Shown here in pieces: positions 1 through 6,398 of a stretch of 6,586 nt of DNA. The position numbers and the translations under genes are program-made. Numbering within the stretch: position 1 is the first letter of the stretch; the number at the start of each line of letters is the position of its first letter. The DNA is from JBCCSZ01 sp039199225. Lineage in GTDB: Bacteria > Bacteroidota > Bacteroidia > Chitinophagales > Saprospiraceae. The stretch lies in contig JBCCSZ010000371.1 of the NCBI GenBank assembly GCA_039199225.1, positions 1 through 6,586 of the forward strand. The letters run 5' to 3'. A model generated the notes under the pieces. The model saw nothing but the letters and a program-made list of their open reading frames with translations. It was not told the origin of the DNA and made no database searches.

Positions 1-1
1 C

Positions 2-2542
2 GAACTGCCCAACGGGCAACTATGGGCAGGCGGACACGATGGTCTATTCCAGCTCATCGAAAAGGAAGGCCTCCAATTTATCCGCCATCAACACCAATCC
101 GACCAGCCAAATAGCTTATCCTATAACTTAATAGAAGACATACAAGTCGATGGAAATGGCAAATTTTGGATCGGCACCTACAAAGGTGGCCTAAACGAAG
201 TGTTGCTGCCCGAAACGCCAGGCGACAGCCTCCAATTTATCCACCACCGAAGCAATCCTTCCGTCCCGTCCAGTATCAGCAGCGATCGCGTCAGGGCTGT
301 TCTCAAGGACCGTTCCGGCACCCTCTGGGTCGGCACTTATTCGGGATTGGACAAAATGAATCCCAGCAATCGCAAGTTTGAAGCGGTCGCTCCCATCCCC
401 AATGATCCGACCAGCTTGAGCAATAAAAATGTACGCTCTTTTGCCACCGACCAAAAAGGCAACCTCTGGATCAGCACTTTCGGTGGCTTAAATTTTCTGT
501 CTGCAAAAAATTTAGAAGCGCGCAATTACCAATTTCAAGTTTTTGGACCCGACCCCGACAATCCGGTCAGCATGACCAATGCCCAAGGCGGACAACTGAT
601 GCTCGACAGCCGCAACTATCTTTGGATGGCCACCTTCTTTGGGCATCACTTCATAGACCTAGAGACCTTCCTGGATGAACCCACCTTCCGATGGATCGGA
701 ACCAACCGCAACCTCCCGCACACCTATACCACCTGCACCTACGAAATCGACTCCGTCACCCACTGGATCGGTACGGTCAATGGCCTTGCCAAAATGCGGT
801 ACAACCCCAAAACCAGAAAGCCTCCTCCCTACTTAAAAGTCTTTCACAAAGCACCCGAACAGCCAGACTCCCTTTATTCAGACCTCATCACCGAAATAGC
901 AAAAGACCGCTTCGGATATTTCTGGATTGCTACCTCCGAAGGTCTATGCAGATACATCCCCGACGATGGCCATGGACGCTTTGAAAGGTACCAGAATAAT
1001 CCGCACGACCCCAAAAGCCTCAGCAGTAACACCATCGGTACTTTTCATTTCGACAGTCAAAAACGCCTTTGGATGGGTACGGCCAACGGCCTCAACCTAC
1101 TGCTCCAAGAAAGCGCTGACAGCCCCATCCGTTTCCGACACTTTGACCAAAGCGACGGATTGCCCAGCGAAAACATCTTGAGTATAGAAGAAGATCAAAG
1201 GGGCCATTTTTGGCTCGGTACACATCAAGGGTTGATCCACTTTGATCCGGAAGCGGCCCTGGCAGGCAAAGACGGCTTACAAAGATTTTACAACCATCAA
1301 AACGGCCTATCAGAATCGTATCTACTCAACAGCCATAAAGATGCCAACGGCCGGATGTATTTTTCTACAGGGAATGGCTTTATTCATTTCGACCCCGAGC
1401 AACTGATACAAAACCACCATATCCCTCCGGTCGTATTGACTGAATTGAAAATTTCCCGGAAAGCCATTCACCCAAGTAATGCAGATGGTAGCCTGCTCCC
1501 TCGAGCTATTGGCTTTACCAAGCAACTCACCCTTCAGCACCATCAAAACGACATTGAACTCGCATTCGCCGCCCTCGACTTTGCCAATGCAACTGCCAAT
1601 CGGTATCAATACCAACTGTTGGGACTGGACGACGACTGGGTGGACAACGGGTACTACAACACAGCCACCTACACCAATCTGTCGCCAGGCCATTACACCT
1701 TTCGAGTGAAAGGCAGCAACAACGATGGCTACTGGAACGAAGAACCGACAGAGCTTAAGATTTATATTTTGCCCCCTTGGTGGTTAAGCTGGTGGGCGTA
1801 TCTACTGTACCTACTGCTCTTTTCATCGATCGTATATGCCTTTATCCGTTTTAGGGTCAAGCAACGCATTGCTGCATTAGAGAAACAGGCCGAGATAGAA
1901 GCCGTGCGTTATGAAGAGCGAGAACAACTCCGAAAGAAAAATGCGGCCGATTTTCACGACGACCTAGGTCACCGGCTGACCAAGGCCAACCTCTTTCTGG
2001 AACTGGCAACAAGAGAAGCCGACACAGACACTCGACTAGCCACCTTGCTGACAAAGATCAAAACCAATATCAACGGCTTATCCGAAGGCATGCGCGATCT
2101 CATTTGGAGCCTCGATCCACAGAAAGACACCCTCCATCAGACCCTTGCCCGCCTACAAGAATTTGGTGACAATATGTTTGAATTTTCTCCTATCGAATTC
2201 AAAACCGAAGGCATTGTACAACAATTGGAAAAGACAGAACTGGCCCCTGATGTGCGCAAACACATCCTGATGATCTTCAAGGAAGCCATGAACAACACCC
2301 TAAAATATTCCGAGGCAGACAAGGCTGTTCTTCGCACCCAGCCACACAACAACCATTGGAGCATTGTTTTTCAAGACGATGGAAAAGGTTTTCAAACCAA
2401 AGCAACAAGCCAGGGTTATGGTTTAAAAAATATGCGCAAACGAGCCAAAACCATTGGAGCTCAAATCGAAATACAATCAGATGGACAGACAGGAACCGCC
2501 GTTGTTTTACACCTAAATCCAAAAACGAAGAGACACGGATAG
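2..2542 (+). CDS. Sensor histidine kinase with periplasmic Reg_prop/Y_Y_Y sensor (5' end outside window)
   Basis: Inner-membrane histidine kinase expected to sense a periplasmic ligand and phosphorylate a response regulator, very likely the one encoded next. The reading frame is open from base 2, giving 846 visible residues; an in-frame GTG at 200 is not the start, because propeller repeats continue upstream of it. Numbering residues from base 2, ten Reg_prop motifs of the type [LF]W[IVLM][GSA]TxxGL begin near 7, 55, 108, 155, 207, 254, 307, 356, 403 and 452, mostly 47-53 apart. Several are preceded by a P-x-S-L-S-x-N segment. A Y_Y_Y domain follows (about 509-590), then one membrane helix (about 593-617) and a basic coiled coil. 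The HisKA_3 dimerisation domain has phosphoacceptor His652 in FHDDLGHRLTK and a closing IWSLDP. The HATPase_c domain has an N-box EAMNN (Asn764/765), DDGKGF (792-797) and GYGLKNM (805-811). All catalytic motifs look intact. There is no fused receiver or AraC domain, so it is a split system and not a one-protein hybrid. Related kinases often carry about 14 repeats (two propellers), so several are probably missing upstream; that is inference. Confidence 0.95.
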   Translation, partial: ELPNGQLWAGGHDGLFQLIEKEGLQFIRHQHQSDQPNSLSYNLIEDIQVDGNGKFWIGTYKGGLNEVLLPETPGDSLQFIHHRSNPSVPSSISSDRVRAVLKDRSGTLWVGTYSGLDKMNPSNRKFEAVAPIPNDPTSLSNKNVRSFATDQKGNLWISTFGGLNFLSAKNLEARNYQFQVFGPDPDNPVSMTNAQGGQLMLDSRNYLWMATFFGHHFIDLETFLDEPTFRWIGTNRNLPHTYTTCTYEIDSVTHWIGTVNGLAKMRYNPKTRKPPPYLKVFHKAPEQPDSLYSDLITEIAKDRFGYFWIATSEGLCRYIPDDGHGRFERYQNNPHDPKSLSSNTIGTFHFDSQKRLWMGTANGLNLLLQESADSPIRFRHFDQSDGLPSENILSIEEDQRGHFWLGTHQGLIHFDPEAALAGKDGLQRFYNHQNGLSESYLLNSHKDANGRMYFSTGNGFIHFDPEQLIQNHHIPPVVLTELKISRKAIHPSNADGSLLPRAIGFTKQLTLQHHQNDIELAFAALDFANATANRYQYQLLGLDDDWVDNGYYNTATYTNLSPGHYTFRVKGSNNDGYWNEEPTELKIYILPPWWLSWWAYLLYLLLFSSIVYAFIRFRVKQRIAALEKQAEIEAVRYEEREQLRKKNAADFHDDLGHRLTKANLFLELATREADTDTRLATLLTKIKTNINGLSEGMRDLIWSLDPQKDTLHQTLARLQEFGDNMFEFSPIEFKTEGIVQQLEKTELAPDVRKHILMIFKEAMNNTLKYSEADKAVLRTQPHNNHWSIVFQDDGKGFQTKATSQGYGLKNMRKRAKTIGAQIEIQSDGQTGTAVVLHLNPKTKRHG

Positions 2543-2670
2543 ACTTTCACAATCCCCCAAATGAGGTATGGCAAGTCTGAAGTAGAATGCTTAAGTTACC
2601 GGAAACACTTTTCAGAAGGTAAAACCTCAACTGAAATCAAAAGACCCGTAATTTCAAAAAACAATTAACC

Positions 2671-3300
2671 GTGGAAGAAACCATACAGGTAGCCATCGTA
2701 GAAGACGACCGCGAAATCCGCCAAACCTTGGCACTGATTATTGACGGAACACCAGGCTATCAATGCGAGCATACATTTTTAGACGCCGAATCCGCCATTG
2801 ACGCCCTTCCATCCCTAGCAGTCGATGTCGTCTTAATGGATATAGAACTGCCTCGTATGAATGGGATTGAAGCCATCAAAAAAATTAAGCCACAACTACC
2901 TGACACCGACTTCATTATGCTGACGGTCAAGGAAGACGATGCCTCTGTCTTTGATTCCCTCTGCGCCGGTGCTTCCGGTTATTTGATGAAGTACACGCCG
3001 CCTTCAAAACTGCTCCAAAGCATCGACGAGGTACACAAAGGAGGCGCCCCGATGAGCACCAACATAGCCCGCAAGGTCATCCACTCTTTCCGGCAGCCGA
3101 TCTTGGCCTCTCCCCTTTCACCCCGAGAAACAGAAATATTGCAGCTACTTTGTGACGGACTGAATTACCGCTCCATTGCAGAAAAGATTTTTCTCAGTTC
3201 GCACACCATCCGCACCCACATCAAAAACATCTATAAAAAACTGCATGTCAATTCCAGAGCGGCCGCTGTAAAAAAAGCAATTGAGGACAAACTGCTCTAA
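2671..3300 (+). CDS. NarL/FixJ-family response regulator (REC + LuxR-type HTH)
   Basis: Cytoplasmic DNA-binding response regulator of 209 residues, a normal length for this family. The receiver domain (about 5-122) has the acidic pair Asp12/Asp13, the phosphoacceptor Asp57 in VVLMDIELPRMNG, Thr85 and Lys107, so every residue needed for phosphorylation is present. A short linker leads to a LuxR/GerE helix-turn-helix (about 147-205) beginning LSPRETEILQLLCDG, with the recognition region around SSHTIRTHIKNIYKKL. The start is GTG at 2671: the in-frame TGA at 2632-2634 leaves only 12 codons upstream, none of them ATG, and starting here places the first receiver strand (VAIVEDD) at the usual distance from the N-terminus. 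The leader is A-rich with no Shine-Dalgarno sequence, which is usual in Bacteroidota. The gene lies 128 bases after the kinase on the same strand, so co-transcription is likely and the two probably form a cognate pair. The target promoters cannot be read from the window. Confidence 0.95.
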   Translation: MEETIQVAIVEDDREIRQTLALIIDGTPGYQCEHTFLDAESAIDALPSLAVDVVLMDIELPRMNGIEAIKKIKPQLPDTDFIMLTVKEDDASVFDSLCAGASGYLMKYTPPSKLLQSIDEVHKGGAPMSTNIARKVIHSFRQPILASPLSPRETEILQLLCDGLNYRSIAEKIFLSSHTIRTHIKNIYKKLHVNSRAAAVKKAIEDKLL

Positions 3301-3332
3301 TTTTTCGCAGCTCAATTTACCGCATATGAGCG

Positions 3333-3364
3333 ATTGCCCGACGCTAAACATACACCTACTTTTG
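3333..3364 (+). promoter_or_regulatory. Bacteroidota-type promoter for the T9SS propeller gene
   Basis: TACTTTTG at 3357-3364 matches the Bacteroidota -7 element TAnnTTTG exactly. ATTG at 3333-3336 supplies the -33 TTG element after a 20-base spacer, the usual spacing. Transcription would begin near 3370, leaving a leader of about 33 bases before the ATG at 3403. This suggests the propeller gene can be transcribed independently of the two-component genes. The match is by eye and the motifs are short. Confidence 0.5.
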
Positions 3365-3402
3365 GTCTCGAAAATCTTCAAAGAACCAAAAATTTATATT
3401 GT

Positions 3403-4716
3403 ATGCGGCGCTTATTTTTACCAATCCTATTTTGCCTTCCTTTATTACTTTCGGCCCAAGACTGGCAGCTAGTCGGATCGGCTGGCTTTTCACAAAGTAC
3501 GGTTTTCAACAACAGCCTGGCCATTCACCAGGATACGCCCTATGTGGCCTATGTCGACCGGGGCGGCCTCAACTTTGCCAAATTCGATGGAACGAATTGG
3601 GTCCTCATTGGTGCGCCCAATTTCGTACTGACGGCTGGTAACCCCAAGCTCGCTTTTCGGAGCAACACACCTTACTTGCTGTACAAAGATGGCTCGCTTG
3701 GTGGCAAGCTCGTTTTGATGCGCTATGAAGAAAATGCGTGGGTTAAGTTGGGCGATTTTATACCCTCAGAAGGAGGAAGCAACTTCCCGAGTCTGGCCTT
3801 CGACCAAAACGATGTTCCCTATGTCGCTTTCCAAGACAATGGCACGGGCTTCAAAACCGTCGTTCTTCGCTACGAGGCAGGCATGTGGCTGCATGTCGGC
3901 CCGATTACAGGCTTTGGACGTGCCATTGCGACCAATCAGTCATTGGCCATCGACGGTGAAACCCCTTATGTTTGTTTTACAGATTCAGATTTTGGCGGCA
4001 CCTCTGTGATGCGTTACGACATGGATTTGGGGTGGGTTGACGTAGGTGCGCCAGGGCTGAACATCGGTGCAGCGAATGCGCCTATTTTGCAGATTGACGA
4101 TGGAAAACTTTACGTCGCCTGTTTGGAACAAGCGCAAGGATTGAAGATCACAGTTGTTCAATTTGACGGAACCGATTGGCAGATTGTTGGGCGACGTGGC
4201 TTCAACAAATCAGAAGTTCCCATACTCCGTTTCAAGGTCGACCAAGGCATTCCCTATTGCGGATTCCGGGATGGCGCTACTGGTTTCAAAGCCAGCGTTT
4301 GGAAGTTTGAAAATACCGAATGGCAGCCGTTGGGGCAGGAAGGTTTTTCAGCGGGTGAGGCCGGTTTGATGTCCCTTGCCATTGGTCGCGAGCAGGTGTA
4401 TTTATCCTTTCAAGACGAAGCCAATGATAACAAATTGAGTGTTATGAATTTGGGTATGGAGACAACTGGTTTGAAAAAAGAAATCCAAGATTCGCCAGTT
4501 GTTTTATATCCCAATCCCACCAATGGATATTTGCTTATGAAACACCCGCTGCCATCTACGAAGGCCATACGGATTGTGGCCCCTACGGGCGAATACATCA
4601 AAGAAGTTTCACATACGGCCACAACCATTGACGTAAGCGATTTATCTCCAGGTCTGTACCTACTTGAAATACAATTGGGAGAGCGAAGCATCCTTAAGAA
4701 GTTTATCAAGCGATGA
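3403..4716 (+). CDS. Secreted seven-bladed beta-propeller protein with T9SS type A sorting domain
   Basis: Predicted exported protein of 437 residues. I start it at ATG 3403 because a clean signal peptide begins there (MRRLFLPILFCLPLLLSA, likely cleaved before Gln19); an in-frame TTG at 3334 would place 23 polar residues before it and overlap the promoter. The body (about 19-352) is built of repeats of roughly 48 residues. Seven WxxhG strands begin at Trp21, 66, 113, 162, 211, 259 and 307. Seven PYVAF-like strands lie near 46, 90, 139, 188, 236, 284 and 332. The spacing fits a seven-bladed propeller. The C-terminal 72 residues (366-437) are a Por-secretion/T9SS type A sorting domain: YPNPTNG, LSPGLY and a basic KKFIKR end. 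The protein should therefore cross the outer membrane through T9SS and be released or anchored at the surface. No catalytic motif is visible; binding of a ligand or polymer, or adhesion, is possible but unproven. It follows the response regulator by 102 bases on the same strand. Confidence 0.9.
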   Translation: MRRLFLPILFCLPLLLSAQDWQLVGSAGFSQSTVFNNSLAIHQDTPYVAYVDRGGLNFAKFDGTNWVLIGAPNFVLTAGNPKLAFRSNTPYLLYKDGSLGGKLVLMRYEENAWVKLGDFIPSEGGSNFPSLAFDQNDVPYVAFQDNGTGFKTVVLRYEAGMWLHVGPITGFGRAIATNQSLAIDGETPYVCFTDSDFGGTSVMRYDMDLGWVDVGAPGLNIGAANAPILQIDDGKLYVACLEQAQGLKITVVQFDGTDWQIVGRRGFNKSEVPILRFKVDQGIPYCGFRDGATGFKASVWKFENTEWQPLGQEGFSAGEAGLMSLAIGREQVYLSFQDEANDNKLSVMNLGMETTGLKKEIQDSPVVLYPNPTNGYLLMKHPLPSTKAIRIVAPTGEYIKEVSHTATTIDVSDLSPGLYLLEIQLGERSILKKFIKR

Positions 4717-4721
4717 TGTTA

Positions 4722-4758
4722 ATCCATCAGAAATAAATGATTGGATAAGCTATTTTTT
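4722..4758 (+). terminator. Weak intrinsic terminator after the propeller gene
   Basis: Just after the stop codon, ATCCATCA (4722-4729) pairs with TGA-T-TGGAT (4738-4746), giving eight base pairs with one bulged T at 4741 and an eight-base loop. A run of six T follows after a few bases (TATTTTTTC, 4751-4759). The stem is AT-rich and the T run does not abut it, so it is only a moderate terminator candidate. Confidence 0.35.
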
Positions 4759-4885
4759 CTAAGAATTTAAAATGGTAAGAATTTTTGATTCTGGACTTTT
4801 ACTTGCTGGCCAGCAGGTGATCATCTCACGAATGAATTGGCATGGTTAGCGACGAGAAATTTAAAGCTACTTTTTGAATAGTCCG

Positions 4886-4930
4886 AAAAATAAATGAACC
4901 TCCTGTGCGATCGAATTGATACACAGGAGG
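4886..4930 (-). terminator. Intrinsic terminator of the lipoprotein gene
   Basis: A perfect nine-base-pair stem CCTCCTGTG (4899-4907) / CACAGGAGG (4922-4930) encloses a 14-base region that can form three more pairs (ATC 4910-4912 with GAT 4918-4920). Read on the minus strand, the stem is followed directly by TTCATTTATTTTT (4898-4886), a T-rich tail. It begins 45 bases past the stop codon of the lipoprotein gene. On the plus strand no T-rich tail follows, so it acts mainly for the minus strand. Confidence 0.75.
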
Positions 4931-4974
4931 CTGTCATTTCAAGGTCTAGAAAATAATTATCTCAATGTGATCTA

Positions 4975-5559
4975 TTAATCACAGTCAATTCTTGGCAGCG
5001 TGAACCCAGTACCATCTGGCTGCAGGACCACGGTAGCTTTTACCCGCACTTTATCGCCATCACAATTTTTGTTAACTGTATTCTTGATGTTCCCCTGTAT
5101 GTTGGTACCATTCAAATAAATATTGGCATTTGCGCCCCCAAAACCCACAGTCCCACGAACCAAAAACAAGGCAATGGCTCGAATGGAAGTGGAAGGCAAT
5201 CCATGACTAACCCGTACATCCGTACGAAAAACGCCATCTACGAAAGCCTGAGCAACCAGTAAATACTGATCACTACGAGGAGTAGCGACACTGGGCTGGT
5301 AAGCATCCTTGATCATTTCACTGAGCAAATCCATTTTCTCTTCCAGGGTATAATCGACAGAGCCAAACTTTTCCAAAATCAAAGCATCCACCTCATCTGC
5401 AGAATGGTCAAATGCCTTGTGGTCTTCAGCAAAGGTTGGAATCGCGGAAGTCTCAGCAGAAACATTGGGTACTAGATTGTTCTCTTCTTTTTGAACGCAG
5501 CTATTCATCGCGAAGAGGAATGTCAAAAGAATAAAGGTACTTTTCAGAATGGTTCTCAT
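4975..5559 (-). CDS. Small lipoprotein of unknown family, possibly surface-exposed
   Basis: I do not recognise the family. The protein has 194 residues if started at ATG 5559. An upstream in-frame ATG at 5607 would add 16 residues ahead of the signal peptide, so the inner start is preferred. Residues 1-20 form a lipoprotein signal peptide: Arg2 and Lys6, a hydrophobic core ILLTFLFA, then MNS before Cys21, a loose but acceptable lipobox. The mature N-terminus runs CVQKEENN; QKEE resembles the lipoprotein export signal (Lys followed by two acidic residues) that sends Bacteroidota lipoproteins to the cell surface. A linker and an acidic, probably helical segment (about 42-88, with DEVDALILEKFG and LEEKMDLLSEMIKDAY) follow. 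The last 95 residues look beta-rich and contain a Gly/Asn segment (GFGGANANIYLNG). Cys166 and Cys193, near the C-terminus, could form a disulfide. The gene converges on the T9SS propeller gene and has its own terminator. The leader is very AT-rich with no Shine-Dalgarno sequence. Confidence 0.85.
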   Translation of the reverse strand: MRTILKSTFILLTFLFAMNSCVQKEENNLVPNVSAETSAIPTFAEDHKAFDHSADEVDALILEKFGSVDYTLEEKMDLLSEMIKDAYQPSVATPRSDQYLLVAQAFVDGVFRTDVRVSHGLPSTSIRAIALFLVRGTVGFGGANANIYLNGTNIQGNIKNTVNKNCDGDKVRVKATVVLQPDGTGFTLPRIDCD

Positions 5560-6026
5560 GGTTGAAATTTTAAATAATTTGAAATAAGTAGAAAAATTGG
5601 AAGCCAATCGGACATGTAAATTCCATTAAGATTTAGGACAAAATCTTTTCAAGCTGTCAGAAAACAAGTTCACTTATTTTAAACAAAGGAAGTTATTGTA
5701 CGACCAATTGGGCCTAAGCAATACTTCTTCCATCCAAAAATAGATCGCGCGAAAAGTAGTTTTTGAAGGAAAAACGCTGAATGCAAATGCCTGGATAAAA
5801 AGAGGCAAGATTACCCCGTCCAAACATACACTATTGAGACACAGATTTGCATTGATTGTTTGACTGATTATATTAAGTAGGTGTTAAGTTTTGGTTATGC
5901 TGACGTATTGCTTTCTCTATTACAATATCGCTGCCTAGAGATTCAAAATCCATCTTTACAATTGAAACCTCCATACATCAAAGAGTAACCTATTTTCATT
6001 ATTTTACTAAATGGAAAAAAGAGAGG
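5560..6026. other. AT-rich intergenic region without a recognisable gene
   Basis: These 467 bases separate the starts and ends of two minus-strand genes. I see no convincing ORF, tRNA or RNA gene. Small structures are present in what would be the lipoprotein leader: ATTGG-AAG-CCAAT (5596-5608) and AAGATTT-AGGACA-AAATCTT (5628-5647). A nine-base inverted repeat, AATGCAAAT (5780-5788) and ATTTGCATT (5845-5853), encloses 56 bases. Minus-strand TATTTTTG (5742-5735) and TATGTTTG (5828-5821) match the TAnnTTTG element but lack a -33 partner. Any promoter for the lipoprotein gene must lie here. Confidence 0.5.
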
Positions 6027-6398
6027 CTAATAACTAACAAATATTGAGGAGCAAAGAAATGCCATCAGTGAGAATACTAAGTAATACCCAACCCTTCTTT
6101 GGATTTTACTTCTTCTTTGTTGCGACTCCCTCAACCAATCGGCATACAACTTTTCACCATCACTATGATACACGGCTATGGAGGCAAGGTAGAACAAAAC
6201 CAAAAAAACCATCAGCGATGCTCCCATTTTCTGTAGAATGGGAATACCAAATAAATTCAAGATGCTTACTGCATTCATCGATAAGACAACCGTAAGTATT
6301 GCCAGCACCCGATACTCCAGATTCGAGTATTTACCAGAAGCGTAGTACTTTCTAAAGAAATCATAAATAACAATAAAAATGTAGCCAATCATTATCAC
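6027..6398 (-). CDS. Small multi-pass membrane protein, unknown function; start uncertain
   Basis: Unrecognised protein of 123 residues if translation begins at GTG 6398 (ATG at 6392 is the alternative). It has a strong inner-membrane pattern: hydrophobic segments at about 2-15, 31-52, 60-78 and 104-122, with positively charged loops at 16-30 (RKYYASGKYSNLEYR) and 87-103 (DWLRESQQRRSKIQRRV). The coherent topology and ordinary composition argue that it is a real gene, or was one recently. The first membrane segment is unusually short because the frame stays open and hydrophobic upstream of the GTG (IYFLILSKGIL) as far as a TGA at 6434-6432. Seven codons beyond that TGA there is an in-frame ATG (6455), and others at 6476 and 6491. 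The full gene may therefore have begun there, and the TGA may be a nonsense change; or a nonstandard start lies between. No catalytic motif is visible and no promoter was found. Confidence 0.6.
   Translation of the reverse strand: MIMIGYIFIVIYDFFRKYYASGKYSNLEYRVLAILTVVLSMNAVSILNLFGIPILQKMGASLMVFLVLFYLASIAVYHSDGEKLYADWLRESQQRRSKIQRRVGYYLVFSLMAFLCSSIFVSY

Noticed and set aside
200..202. GTG as the start of the histidine kinase
   Set aside because: The frame is open to base 2 and encodes further Reg_prop motifs (LWAGGHDGL, FWIGTYKGGL) upstream, so the gene begins outside the window.
1322..1693. Minus-strand ORF of 123 codons
   Set aside because: It lies fully inside the kinase coding region, whose propeller and Y_Y_Y motifs are unmistakable; it is an antisense shadow.
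3285..3310. Terminator after the response regulator
   Set aside because: A TTTTT run follows the stop codon, but only a three-base GAG/CTC stem can be formed before it.
3334..3402. TTG-initiated N-terminal extension of the propeller protein
   Set aside because: It would put 23 polar residues ahead of a clear signal peptide and overlaps the promoter element; ATG 3403 is better.
5560..5607. ATG 5607 as start of the lipoprotein
   Set aside because: The signal peptide begins at ATG 5559; the extra 16 residues would displace its charged N-terminus, and the extension is AT-rich leader-like sequence.
5735..5742. Minus-strand TATTTTTG as promoter of the lipoprotein gene
   Set aside because: It matches TAnnTTTG but has no TTG/TTTG at the -33 position and would give a leader of about 170 bases.
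5780..5853. Nine-base inverted repeat as ends of a small mobile element
   Set aside because: Only 56 bases lie between, there are no flanking target duplications and no coding content; chance in AT-rich DNA is likely.
6044..6295. Plus-strand ORF of 83 codons
   Set aside because: It lies opposite the membrane protein, has irregular composition and no domain, and looks like a shadow of the minus-strand frame.
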